Shown piece by piece: positions 47,240-58,108 of a stretch of DNA of 64,000 bases; the stretch's first letter is position 1; every line of letters begins with the position of its first letter. Source of the DNA: Platycnemis pennipes (lineage: Eukaryota; Arthropoda; Insecta; Odonata; Platycnemididae); NCBI GenBank assembly GCA_933228895.1, contig OW121852.1:107157544-107221543 (forward strand), read 5' to 3'. The notes beneath the pieces are model-generated. The model ran no database searches. It worked only from the letters and a program-made list of their open reading frames with translations, and had not been told where the DNA came from. The translations under genes and the position numbers were made by a program.

Positions 47240-47600
47240 ACTCGATTTTAAAATGACTTTACGTATTTTTCCTCATTAATTAATAAGTGAAAAAAATCAT
47301 CGACGCGAAAACGTGACGTATTCACTAGAGCTGAGGGGCTCCGAAACACAATGGTAAGTTCAGGAGACGAATATTTCCTATGCCTCGCAACGTAAATTAT
47401 ACACCTGTTACGTCATCAACAAGGCAGCACATCCAGCCATTTCTGAGCTTTTTTCAAACGGTCTTAAAATTAACATTCAATTCTCTAGTATACTGGGATT
47501 TCTCAATACAAACTTTTAGCGTAAAATAAACACATTTATGATAGGGCACGAATCGCAATTAATGAATTCTATTTTCATTGATAAAGGAAACTACCCTGTT
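47240..47600. other. unassigned DNA
   Basis: No features recognised. Confidence 0.45.
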
Positions 47601-47602
47601 GC

Positions 47603-47665
47603 TGCCATTTGAATCACGACCCTGAGTTTGGGAGGCCAGTACTCTAGCCACCATACCGTCCCGAT
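47603..47665 (-). repeat. tRNA-derived SINE head
   Basis: The minus strand reads GGTATGGTGGCTAGAGTACT, GGCCTCCCAAACTCAGGGTC, GTGATTCAAATGG. It matches the head of 35726-36063 (GTGTGGTGGCTCGTGTACTG; GCCTCCCATTCCGAGGGTC) and is a head-only fragment. Confidence 0.65.
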
Positions 47666-47692
47666 ATTATCACAGCTTAAATTTCGAAACTA

Positions 47693-47775
47693 GTCATCAT
47701 CATCAGTCAACAATCCTAGGATTGGTTTGACGCAGCCCTCCACTCGATTCTTCTATCGGCCAACCTCATTAACCG
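47693..47775 (-). mobile_element. RTE-like LINE extreme 3' end
   Basis: ATCATCATCAGTCAACAATC, CTAGGATTGGTTTGACGCAG, CCCTCCACTCGATTCTTCTA, TCGGCCAACCTC: identical wording to the 3' end at 34986, cut off after about 80 bp. Confidence 0.8.
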
Positions 47776-47845
47776 TGGCTCTAGTGTTTAAATGGAAGAA
47801 AATGACAATTTCTACGATTACACTTTGCTAGTTGACAGTATAAAC

Positions 47846-48355
47846 TATCATCATCATTGGTCAACAATCCTGGGATTGGTTTGACGCAGCTTTCCACTCG
47901 ATTCTACAATCGGCCAACCTTTTCATTGTAACGTAATTCTTCTCTTTTACATCCTTCATAACTTTCTCCATGTATGTACCTCATACGAGGCCTGCTTTTT
48001 CCATTCTTCCCGTTCACTTTTCCCTCGAAGATTGTCTTCATCAGGCCATCGTGTCTTAAGATGAGGCCTATTAAGTTGTCCCGTCTTCTTTTTAAGGTTT
48101 TCAGTAGACATCTCTTCTCTCTCACTCTTCTTAAGACTTCTTCGTTTGCCTCTCGATCGATCCATTTTATCTTAATCATTCTTCGGTAGCACCACATTTC
48201 AAATGCTTCCAGCCTGGACTTCACTGCTGCTGTTATTGTCCATGCTTCGCTGCCATATAGTAGAATGCTCCAGATGTATGTTCTAATGAAATGTTTCCTC
48301 ACTTCCACGCTTGTATTTGCAGCTGTTAGTAGAATCTTCTTCTGGTAAAATGCCC
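47846..48355 (-). mobile_element. RTE-like LINE C-terminus, long copy
   Basis: The minus-strand frame 48308-47904 encodes RTYIWSILLYGSEAWTITAA, RLEAFEMWCYRRMIKIKWID, REANEEVLRRVREKRCLLKT, a LIGLILRHDGLMKTI block and GKNGKSRPRMRYI. The LYGSExWT...LEAFEMWCYRRM block is characteristic of RTE/BovB-like ORF2 proteins in insects. A further ~45 bp upstream reads in the same sense. It lacks the polymerase and endonuclease cores. The 3' tail is (ATC)n on the plus strand. Confidence 0.88.
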
Positions 48356-48361
48356 TAGTAC

Positions 48362-49350
48362 AGTTACAGAATCAGAGTGTTAAAAATAACGAAATCCTCC
48401 CCATTCAGTACTAAGTGAAGGACCGTAATTCCACTCAAAAAAGCTCTATCACCACCAGGATCCAAACCCGAGCCTTCAGGATCTGATGTCAGTTTTCCAT
48501 ACCCATTACTTCGATCGAATTGCCGCATGGCTCCTTCGGTTGGAAAATTATTATTTTTTAAACTTCCTTTAAAGACCGCTTGGGCAAAAAGAAAACGCGA
48601 ATCGAATTCCCAAAATGAGAAGTGCATAACTTCCAACACCCACATTCTTCTACTGCTAACTCAATAATCGGAAATCCGACCTCTTTGTCGCCAACTCTGA
48701 ATCACTTTCATATACCCTTAAGACTCGTAAGATCACTGCAAAAGTATCAATAAGTATCCGTGCTCGTCACCCTTCGACCTTACTCAGCATCGGTGGTTCA
48801 TTTGAGGAGCGAACACTGTTCCTCACACAGGACCCATGAGTTCTGCAAGACCGCTCGGTCCGAGTAGTCAACAACTTCCAACTTGAAACACTCACGAATC
48901 CCTACGATGCTGTCGCTGTGGCTCTCGAATTGGGTAACGCTCACGGAGGGTAAAATGTAACAAATATATAATTCAAAACAAAAGTATTTCCAGGCGCATA
49001 AAAAATAAATGGCTACGTTGCTCATAATTCAATCACAATATTAAATGAACCTCATCAAAACATTCCTGCAATCTTTTTGCAACATTAAAGTGCAATACAA
49101 TATAAGCATTGGGATGACCCAAAACACAAGCCAACACAACTTATTACTTCGAAACACTTCTGTGAGAGTTTAACACACAGAGAGTAACTTTTAGAGGCGT
49201 CCATCCCTAGAGAGCGCTAAATGCGAGGATTCCCACAAAGTAAAAATTTCTCCTTTTAACCCTTACCCGAGCCAGGACCTCCAGCATAATACTGCATACC
49301 TTCTTTGCCTTACTCATATAACACATCGAGTCTCATCCAATATACTTTCA
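48362..49350. other. unassigned DNA
   Basis: A minus-strand GGTTTGGATCCTGG near 48455 is B-box-like (possible SINE scrap). No gene recognised. Confidence 0.4.
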
Positions 49351-49356
49351 TCACCA

Positions 49357-49745
49357 TAACTAGTCATCAATCCTAATGTTTGATGCAGGTCCCCTATTCA
49401 ACTTCTATCAGCCTACTCCTTCATATTGGCATAAATTTCCTCTTTTGCATCCTTCACTGCTTGCTTCTCTCTTCGCCATTTTTTCCCGTTCGCATTTCGG
49501 TGGAAGACGCTTTTTATCAAACCATCGTGTCTCAAATATTGTCGATTAGATTGTCCCGTTATCTTTTAAAAAAAAAAAGGCTTCCTTTTACTCTGGCTTC
49601 TTCGTCGGCCACTCAATTAATTTTGTCTTCATGATTATTCTGTAATACCAAATTTCAAATACCAACTGTCTCACCTTTTCAGGGGCTGTTATTGACCACG
49701 ACTCAACGCCATACAGAGGTATGCTCAACGTATAAAAAATTGTTT
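49357..49745 (-). mobile_element. RTE-like LINE C-terminus, diverged copy
   Basis: The plus-strand order TAGTCATCAATCCTAATGTT, CCTTCATATTGGCATAAATT, TTTATCAAACCATCGTGTCT, GATTAGATTGTCCCGTTATC and GGCTGTTATTGACCACGACT parallels the minus strand of the family. It is badly frameshifted. Confidence 0.7.
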
Positions 49746-49924
49746 CCTCACTTGAATTTGCAATAATTATTATTGAATTTGCAAAAAATATTTACAATTA
49801 TCTCTGAGTGACAGCATCAAATGCCTAATTGTCGGAATCATATATTTCCTGTGCCTCAGATGAACTAACTGCCAACAGGATTCGAATACGTATTTAAATA
49901 CGTATGATTATGGTTCAGAACGTA

Positions 49925-50352
49925 TATATGGAGCATGTTTCTTTACGGCAGTGAGGCATGGACGATGACAGCAGCGGAGAAGAAAAGGATAGAAGCATTC
50001 AAAATATGGTGCTATCGAAGGATGATGAAGATAAAATGGATCGACAGAGTGACAAATGAAGAAGTCCTAAGAAGAGTGGGAGAAAAGAGAAGTCTGCTGA
50101 AAACTATAAAAAGAAGACGGGACAACTTAATAAGCCATATCTTAAGACACGATGGCCTGATGAAGACAATCGTCGAAGGAAAAGTGAACGGGAAGATTGG
50201 AAAAGGCAGGCCTCGTATGAGTTACATATAACAGGTCGTAAAGGACGTGAGAGAGAGGAACTACGTTAATATGAAGAGGTTGGCTGATAGAAGAATCGAG
50301 TGGAGGGCTGCGTCAAACCAATCCCAGGATTTTTGACCCTTGATGATGATGA
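49925..50352 (+). mobile_element. RTE-like LINE C-terminus, best plus copy
   Basis: The frame 49935-50231 encodes MFLYGSEAWTMTAAEKKRIE, AFKIWCYRRMMKIKWIDRVT, NEEVLRRVGEKRSLLKTIKR, RRDNLISHILRHDGLMKTIV and EGKVNGKIGKGRPRMSYI. A stop then precedes the final segment (NYVNMKRLADRRIEWRAASNQ in consensus). It ends TTTGACCCTTGATGATGATG with an extended TGA run. It lies head-to-head with 49357-49745. Confidence 0.88.
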
Positions 50353-50354
50353 TG

Positions 50355-51250
50355 ATTGTGGAGGGCGAATCACCATTCCAATGCGTGCGTGGATTTAGGG
50401 ACCGTCTGGAATATCTCAATTCCACCCGAATTTTACAGCAGGGCATTAGGCGGACAATCCTCTCTCTCTCTCACGGAATCACTCATACATCGCTGAGGAG
50501 TTGCTCACGGGAGACGAAGCCATTCCGAGAGGTAAGAGGAGCTAATGCAAACGATTCCGGCGAGGGGCGGACAAATAGGAAATTATCAGCGGCGCTTTGC
50601 ACTTCGCGGTCGCGAAAGACCGCACGGGGGGAACGCATTACTGCCTTCATCACATCCAACGCCGCGAGCGGGAGCATTAACTCAGCCAGTAGAGCCCGCT
50701 TCAAATACTGTTTCTCCGCCCTGCTCACACATAGGTCCATGTGGGGTGAGCGCAAATCAAATTCCTACGCGTAGCCATGGGATGAACCCAAATTCATCCT
50801 GTTCGCATGTTAAGCCTCTCGCTCCTAGCGCCGACAAAAATGTGCCCAGAGCCACTCCCTGTTCCCTGAATGCTATCACGGACGCCGCCGCATCGATCTT
50901 CCACAGCGAGGCTGAAACCACGTAAACGCGTCGCAGCGAAGGATCGCGAACTGCGCAGTTAAATATGTAATCACCACCCACCCACGCCAACGCGCAAAAT
51001 AGTCCCCTCCCAACAGATGGTACTGAACTAGCATCATAAACACTTTGCACATTTATTCGACATCATTAACGAACCTTTGGATCACCCCATTACCCAGTTT
51101 GGCATATTTACATCTGGAATTTTTCTTAAGGAAATGGTATTGTGACATGTAGATAATGCGAATCACGTAACGATACGCGTTTCGCATAAATAAAACCTAT
51201 GGGAAAAATAGAAATGTATGATGATGTATCTGTTCCAGATATAAACTGAG
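50355..51250. other. unassigned GC-richer DNA
   Basis: 50480-51000 is GC-richer with overlapping open frames on both strands (90-144 codons) and no recognisable domain. A CpG-rich regulatory or exonic stretch cannot be excluded. Confidence 0.4.
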
Positions 51251-51254
51251 AAAG

Positions 51255-51312
51255 ATATGCATAATTACTGCAAATACCCTGCAAGCCACCACAAGGGTGT
51301 GTGGCATGGGGC
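51255..51312 (-). mobile_element. CR1/Jockey-like LINE tail stub
   Basis: AATACCCTGCAAGCCACCAC followed by AAGGGTGTGTGGCATGGGG is nearly identical to the inverted family tail. Confidence 0.7.
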
Positions 51313-51660
51313 ACGTATATGAAAGGTAGTCAAGGGTTAAATTAATTCAAAATTTATCAACGCCTATACGAAAAACTGTTGTTAGAAGACGAAAAAGTGT
51401 TTATAGTGTACTGCAACTTTTATCTATCGAAGCATTGGGAAAAACATTCCCACTTTCCCCACAACTTACGGAATCTTGGATTTCGTCGGGATCCGCTCTT
51501 GAATCGATTGAACCGCAACATGTGGGCGCGGAGTTTTTTAAAGCTAAGTGCTCGAGAGATTTTTATGGCACGTGGACGAAAACCACTCCCGGGCCTGGCG
51601 AGGCCGGCATCAATGTGCGAGCCGGGACCACAAACCCGACCGGAGACAACGCGCGTGCGG

Positions 51661-51690
51661 AGAGGACCGGGCAGGAGAGGACCGGGCAGG
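51661..51690 (+). repeat. 15-bp tandem duplication
   Basis: AGAGGACCGGGCAGG occurs twice head to tail. Confidence 0.95.
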
Positions 51691-51856
51691 AGAGGAAGGC
51701 CCGGGGCGAAGGAGATGCAGGGGATTGCGAAGTCGGCGTGAATAGTTGAATACCCAAAACTGCCGCCTCCTCTGCATGCTTAATAATGCCATCAAACCAC
51801 GCCGGCGCTGATTTGATCGCGTTTCAGGGCGGATACCCAATTTCCCATCGGAAAGC

Positions 51857-51916
51857 AGGGAAGGAGGAAAGGAAGGGAGAAGAAAAGGGGAAGGAGAGAG
51901 GAAGAGAGAAGAGAAA
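51857..51916 (+). repeat. 60-nt uninterrupted polypurine tract
   Basis: All 60 bases are A or G. Such tracts can form triplex (H-DNA) structures. Function unknown. Confidence 0.9.
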
Positions 51917-52557
51917 CCCAAAGAGGACAAGGCAGAAATGCGGGGAAAGGCCACGGCTGCTGCTGGGGAGGGACCGAAAATTGCAAACAAAACGATAAAC
52001 GAAGGGATAAAAGTATAATACGAAAATGAAGAGCATAAAACAAAGGGTTAACATAAAGCGATACACGATAGAGAAGAACCGAGAAAGATAAGGTCAGCCT
52101 GAGAAAAAACAGCATTATATGGTCCTACAAGGAAGATATGAAAATAAGGACACGCGGACGAGATAAGGAAATGGGAGAAGTGAGGACAAATAAATGAAAA
52201 AGAACCACAACGTAAAAAATCTTTGAGTACGAAAGATTAGAGGTATACATTACACAAATGCTAGCATTTATAACCAGTGAAATTCTAGGGATGGTAGCTA
52301 TGATATTGGCGCATAAACTCTGAGGTTTGACTAAAAAGATTATAGTGAAACAAAATAAAGTCAGTTAATGGAGAATAGGACATTAAATACTTGCAGTGGA
52401 TAAGTAACCACGCTTTGAAAGGGAACAAGGGTCTAATAGTAGGAGACGGTGTTTCAATCAAGTCCGTTTAGGGTGCCATCACCTATGAACCTTAATGGTG
52501 GATGATAACTGATTAATATCCATTCTATTCAAAAACTGGGCCACGATTCTCGAATCC

Positions 52558-52630
52558 TGGATACCGAAGTATTCAGCGCAGTGACCTGGGATATTAGGGA
52601 TCCTTAGTTTGATTTCCAGGCAGCAAGCCT
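52558..52630 (+). repeat. possible tRNA-like SINE head
   Basis: AGCGCAGTGACCTGGGATAT and CCTTAGTTTGATTTCCAGG resemble degenerate A and B boxes. Confidence 0.3.
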
Positions 52631-53644
52631 TTTTCTTCTCCCAATTTTTCACGAAATATAAAGAAATTCCCTGAGACAGAATGCTATTTGCAATGGTTTT
52701 CGACGAAATACGCTCTAAATTGATCGTATTCCTGAAATGAAAAAAAGGTTTATTCTGCGCGCCAAGAGGGCATTATACCCGTAATGATTTAAAGCCCGTA
52801 ATACTTGACAGAATGGGCTTGTTGAGCGGAGTTTGCAAACTTTATTTTTGCAAGCGTATGTGCAGCTGGTATAGAAACGGGGAGTCATTTTGATGCAGTC
52901 CTCGCATAGCAACAGGAATGATGCGTGAAGAGAGGAGAATTTGTAGCGAAAATCGGAGAGGGAGGGAGAGGAGAAGTTTGAGCATCCCACAGTAGCAAGG
53001 CTCTGAGACTTCGTAAAACAAAAAAACGAGGGAACCTAAGGAGGAAGCTCTCCACAGTAGCGCGTCTCAAAATCATCCAGTCATGATGAAATAGCCAACC
53101 GGAGGGAGCCATTTAAAGCAACAGCAGAGGAGATAATAGGCCTAGATAAAATTTGTCTAGGGTACTACACTAAGCACTTTACGTGCTCGTTAAAGATTAA
53201 GAATTTGAAATTACAATAAGGGGATACAAAATGATTATAACATTTTAATGGGCAGAAGTTTGACACCGAGACTTCTAATGTACTCTCGCAAAATAAATGA
53301 CGCTTCATTTCAGCTGCTAATTGCACATGCAGCAAATATTTTACATCGCTTCAACTAACGATGACCAAGGACTTTAGCTACAATGACCGAGGATGGGCGG
53401 AATACGTAACAAGAGCCTACAATTTAATATGTATCCATATTTCCCACATGAAACTTCTGATTGTTCGATTCTGGACAAAAGGCTTATTTTCTTTCACCAA
53501 TTTCACATTTTATTTCCTACGCTACAGGGAACCTGTTGTGGCAGTTAGTAATGTGACAGCAATGTTCTCCATTTTAATTGAAGGGAATTGAATCTAAGTA
53601 TACTTGTGTGTTAGGTTTAAACCCAAGTCAAACATTGCATCCAT

Positions 53645-53712
53645 TCTCTAGACGATATTCAAACCTGCAACCTTTGGTTCTCCAGGCCCTTTACCAACCC
53701 AATTCTCTTGAA
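53645..53712 (-). repeat. tRNA-like SINE head
   Basis: The minus strand reads TTGGGTTGGTAAAGGGCCTG (A-box-like) and GGTTGCAGGTTTGAATATCG (B-box-like) at tRNA-like spacing. Confidence 0.45.
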
Positions 53713-54859
53713 TACAACCGGTCTAAGTTAAGACATGGAGGTCCAGAGAAGACGAATACCGAAGGACGGATAAAGTGAGCATGGCTACAAGAAAGGAAGC
53801 CAAAGAAATTCGGAGTGAAGACGCTTGTGGAGGAGGAGGGATGGAGGTGGGGAGGGAAATTGGGTCGGACAAAGGGAAACCAAGTGACGTCCAATGCGAA
53901 ACATTTACGCGCGAGAGGAACCATTTGCAGCAGGAAGCAAAACAGTCGGTGGAGAGAGAAGACGAAGATAAGTGTCACAGTGGTGCTGAGAAGAGAGGGG
54001 TGGCTGAGTCTGCGTATGGATCAGGGAATGCCCGCGTGTATCGCCTAACAGAAAGAGGGTGCACCGCAGCTAATGAAGGCTCTCTACCTACCTAACACTC
54101 TCCTAGAGAGAAAAGCGGGACGAGACAAGGCTTAGGATTTGTATCTCGATCTCATACAAGAATCTCCAGTCTCGTCTTGCTATAAACAAATAAAATTTTA
54201 TGTAACACCCATTTAGTTTCTAAACAGTCACTGCAAAAGGGATTTTATTTACTAGCCTATATTCTAGATGGATATCTCTGCAGAATAATGACAGCGAAGA
54301 GGATTATGAACAATGTGGTAGGGGCTGTATGCGGTAAAATAGCAAAGCATTGGATATGGTGACCGGTAATAACCGACAATTACCGAACAAAATCGAAATC
54401 GACAATCAAGTAATCCATCAATGGCAATAACTACAGTTTATGCACTGCTGTCAGGAGCCATCAATAAGGTACGTAACGAATATTTTCCATGTTTTTCAAC
54501 ACCCTCTCTCCTGTAACGCTTTGTAGCATTCTCTAAGATTCCATTTACTATGTTACGCTTCCAATTAACGCTCTCCATTTCGTGAATTATTTTGCTTATA
54601 GTTTATATATGCCGTATTTATTTCCCAATACTACTATTTATTAACCATATATTATTTTTATCATTATTATTCGAACAAATGAATATTTTATAATGTTCCA
54701 TTCTCCAAAGGAACGAAGGCATGGGCCATCCTCCCTGTCGATAGTGTAACGTAATAGTTTAAGTAAGCGTCACTAACCCACTTTAAGCGTCAGGTAATAT
54801 ATGAAGGGCGCTTAATAGAGTTATTGATTAATAACATATCATGGTAAATATTTTATACT

Positions 54860-55250
54860 TGATGCTACACGTATATTACAGTGTAAAGTCGATTGATAAA
54901 TATTCACTCAAGAGATTTATATCGCAACACCTTTTAACAACGTATCTGCTCTACACATCAAACTTTCTAGTTCTGAGATCGAAACTAATTCATTCGGATA
55001 CCATACACTGGCTGCATATTCAAGGGCCTAACTAGTGAAAAGAAACATCGCTTATTTGTCTTCTCGTCATATTTCTATGGTACTCTTTTAATAAATCCCA
55101 GCTTTCTATAGGCTTGGTCGCATATTTCCCGGATGTGTCTTCCCCACGATATTTATCTAATGAAGATTTCAATGTAATGAATACTGATGCCAAGTTAATA
55201 TCATAAGCTGATTATAACGCTACTTCCGTTATACTCAAAGAGGGATCATT
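54860..55250 (-). mobile_element. CR1/Jockey-like LINE reverse-transcriptase C-terminal piece
   Basis: Minus-strand translation from about 55150 reads WGRHIREICDQAYRKLGFIK, then KRCFFSLVRP. The next nucleotides, AATATGCAGCCAGTGTATGG (minus strand, just after the LVRP codons), match 58930-58955 of the other copy (AGTATGCAGCCAGTGTATGG). 'H-I-x-x-I-C-x-x-A-x-R-x-L-G-F-I-K-R' precedes the LEYAASVWDP block in this family. This is therefore the segment just upstream of that found in other copies, followed by a frame-broken start of the next. Confidence 0.7.
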
Positions 55251-55254
55251 CCAA

Positions 55255-56075
55255 TACGTGGAACATGTTTGAACTGGAGCACCATAGAGTTTCAAGTTGC
55301 TCAGAGGAGAGTCTTGTTATGACGGCAACCATAAATACGGCGACTGAAACCATAGCACCCATTTAGGTCCTAGGAGTGGCTCTAGGCCTTCAACGTTGAG
55401 CTAAATAAACTAACCGGCTACCAACCGAGCTATTCATGTAGCCGAGGTATTAGTTCAAACGAAAAAAGAAGAAGTCACAGACGATCTCTCCACTCAGATC
55501 TCCACACACAAACACCATTTACCTAGCACTTAACAACCATGAATCATCATTCATCAGAGTTAGAGGCAACGACCAATGGGAGATGGGCGAAGCGAGGTGT
55601 GCGGAGGTCCGGGCAAGGTTGGAGAAACAGTATTGTGGGAAAGCAAAAAAAAATCAACAATGGGGTGAACACAAAAAAAGCAGTGGGCCGAATATTCCCC
55701 GAGAAGCAGGACGCGCTCGGAATACATTCAGCGAAAAGAAACGGAGAGAACGAAGAAGGATTCAGGGGCTGTGTACTGTACTGGAATGAGATGGCGAAGG
55801 ACTCGGCCCCAGCGAACAATAACCCCCCCACACGGATATTGACGAGGAAATCAAAAGAAGCATAATTGCAACAGCCATTGGAATTTTAAATCAAGGTTGT
55901 CAGCAAGGACTGATTGGGTCAAAAAAGAAATGTTATAACTAGGAGTCGTACATTTACTTTTTTTTTAGATTCTTCAACGGCACAACTTGTACAGTGGCAT
56001 CAATCTAGGATTTATTCGTCAACCTAAGACAAGTAATACTTCGGGTATACTACCTTGACTGCGTAAACTCCTACT
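55255..56075. other. unassigned DNA
   Basis: A 108-codon frame at 55539-55865 (+), opposed by a 94-codon antisense frame, has no recognisable features. Confidence 0.4.
55370..55445 (-). repeat. tRNA-like SINE head
   Basis: The minus strand has GAATAGCTCGGTTGGTAGCC, an almost canonical A box, but the expected B box is degenerate (AAGGCCTAGAGCCACTCC). Confidence 0.4.
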
Positions 56076-56080
56076 TTCGA

Positions 56081-56165
56081 TCAGGCCCCGATAGCCAGCT
56101 CGGTAACGCACCGGTATATAAACCCAAGGGTCGCGGGTTCCAATCCATCCTCGGGCATGAATCTG
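56081..56165 (+). repeat. tRNA-derived SINE head
   Basis: CGATAGCCAGCTCGGTAACG, CACCGGTATATAAACCCAAG and GGTCGCGGGTTCCAATCCAT give A and B boxes at tRNA spacing, then CCTCGGGCATG. Related to 21781-21850. Confidence 0.6.
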
Positions 56166-56169
56166 GTTC

Positions 56170-57595
56170 AATCCAACAACACTCAAACTTTTCCATAAAA
56201 TTTTTATGCGCCACCCGTTACAACTCATAGAATATTTTTCAGCTTTAATTTAATACGTGTTCCTTCGACTTTATCAAGCATGCATCTGTTCAACTTGTTC
56301 GTGGGTAAATATTTGGGGGACTAAGCTAATGATTAAGCTAGCTTAGACGGTAAGATGCAACATTAGCAGCTGGAGTGCCTTTAACTATTTCTACTGTTGC
56401 TTCCAGCTTCAATCGAAATCAATCTCTAATAAATAAACATGGACGAGTTATTTCATTTAAATGTCATTATTTTATCTGGATTAGTACCTATTCTTAATGT
56501 GCTATTTGCCACCAGGCAGGATAGGAAGTCTGAAACCGAATTGAAGAGAGGCAAAGTCTTAGTATCCTTATATGTACTTAAAACTTCTTGAGGTACATCA
56601 TTGTCCATTTGAATTATTTTGGACGGAAAAAAACGGAAATTACCACAGTATTTCGTGCACGGAAATAATATTAGACCCATGACAGACCAGTTAGAAGAGA
56701 AATCCACGAACTCAATTCCTTTAAAATTCCAACAGCTTACTGCTCAACCCAAAAATTCGCTTCTCTACACCCCCAGCTAGATAACATTCGGCTCAAGATT
56801 CTCGCACCAGTGCCGCAACGTTGAACTCCATTTCACTCGAAACCATTCCATCGAAAAGATATGAAGCTGACTCCCTGAGTTCCCTTCAACCTACCACCTC
56901 CATCCTCGAACCATCCTAAACCTTAACCCTTCCTCTGACTCCAAACACCAAAGAACCCTTTACGCCGAGAATGACCACTAGAACGCTGAGGGGAAGCCTC
57001 TCCGCGATAACTCACGTAGCGGTTTACCAGCGCCGAGGGCGAAGGACTTCAGGCGCAGCACATGGGACAACCCTTCCTTAAAAAAAAAGGGGACATATTT
57101 ACGGAATCCCAGGGGAGGGAGATTGAGGTGGGGGACGTGGCACCTGTGCCGGGAGGAACGGGGAATGACCGTCTTCGGACAGGGGACCGAATCACGCGAC
57201 CCGCTTCCGGGCGAGAGAGAGCAGGCGGAGCGGAAGAGGACGGGAGACGACGAATCCGAGCGCCTTGGCCATTTTACGAGTCCCGCGACTCCGGAATTGG
57301 AAATGAGCGGAGGAGGAGGGAGAGGGTCCCAGAGGAGCGGCGACGGTAAAATTACGCCAGGGAAGAGCGGGAGGAGAGAGAAGGAAGGGAGCAAGCGGCA
57401 TTCCTCCCCAAATGCTACTCACGACCGACGTGCACACACGGGAGTGAGCATATTTTATCGATTCTCATTCTCTCCTGCTTCCTTCACGCATATACACCAG
57501 CTCTCACGCTAGAGCGATTTGCATTCCCTCCAGGCGTTTTGCCAATTTTTCCAATCAATGCAGAGCCTCGAGTAGTAGTGGAGTCAAGCGTAGAC
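56170..57595. other. unassigned DNA with GC-rich core
   Basis: 57000-57500 is GC- and purine-rich, with 95-138-codon open frames on both strands and no motif. Confidence 0.4.
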
Positions 57596-57609
57596 GTACG
57601 TGTATGGCT

Positions 57610-57842
57610 AGGGTAAGGGCATTGCCACGTTGATACACCGGTTCCCGTCAGATCACCGAAGTTAACCAACGTTGGGCCCGGACGGCGGTTGTATGGGTAG
57701 CCCACCTCCATACCTCTACCGTGGTGCTTTTGTCCCGTCTGCAATTGGCGGGCAGGTTAAATGTGGGTCGGCACAATGGATCTAAAGAGGCCAAAGTGCC
57801 AGAGGGGGCTCCAGAAGGGCCCCGCCCACCCCTCCAATTTTT
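57610..57842 (+). mobile_element. 5S rRNA-derived SINE (SINE3-type), full length
   Basis: It starts AGGGTAAGGGCATTGCCACG, then TTGATACACCGGTTCCCGTC, AGATCACCGAAGTTAACCAA and CGTTGGGCCCGGACGG, the 5S rRNA core. The body (ACCTCTACCGTGGTGCTTTT; GGCGGGCAGGTTAAATGTGG; CACAATGGATCTAAAGAGGC) ends CCGCCCACCCCTCCAATTT. It is colinear with the minus copy 28994-29228 throughout and 2 bp shorter. ACGTGTATGGCT (57598-57609) and ACGCGGACGGCT (57843-57854) are a likely target duplication decayed mainly at CpG sites. Confidence 0.9.
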
Positions 57843-57861
57843 ACGCGGACGGCTGGGACTG

Positions 57862-58080
57862 TATTATCATTAGTTAATAATCAAAAAGATTGGTTTGATA
57901 TAGCTCTGCACTCAATTCTCCCATCACCCAACATGTAATTCTTTTAATTCGCATCCTTCACTACTTGTTGTATATATCTCATACGAGGTATTACTTTTCC
58001 ATTCTTCCCGTTCACTTCTTCCGCGATAATTGTCTTCATCAGGCCATTATGTCTCAAGATATGGTCGACTTAGCAGTTCC
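57862..58080 (-). mobile_element. RTE-like LINE 3' end (relict)
   Basis: The plus-strand order ATCATTAGTTAATAATCAAA, GATTGGTTTGATATAGCTCT, TCTCATACGAGGTATTACTT, TCCATTCTTCCCGTTCACTT, GTCTTCATCAGGCCATTATG matches the family. It is flanked by the 5S-SINE on one side and the PLE on the other. Confidence 0.75.
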
Positions 58081-58108
58081 GTCAAATTACGATGTTATCA
58101 CAATGTAA

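Larger units (their letters stand above)
51320..54850. other. unassigned DNA with GC- and purine-rich segments
   Basis: 51490-52000 is GC/purine-rich, with a duplicated AGAGGACCGGGCAGG (51661-51690) and an unbroken purine run. 53775-54095 is another purine-rich open stretch (106 codons) without motifs. No gene supported. Confidence 0.4.

Noticed and set aside
49860..49920. TTCGAATCC-like word on the minus strand as a tRNA gene
   Set aside because: No A box or cloverleaf; surrounded by an ATACGTATTTAAATACGTAT palindromic stretch.
50340..50774. 144-codon open frame in GC-richer DNA
   Set aside because: It begins within the TGA tail of an RTE-like LINE and has no recognisable domain.
56978..57512. 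Overlapping 95-138-codon frames on both strands
   Set aside because: GC- and purine-rich composition keeps frames open on both strands; no motif.
57610..57705. Functional 5S rRNA gene
   Set aside because: The sequence departs from 5S at both ends and continues into a body shared with another dispersed copy, so it is a SINE.
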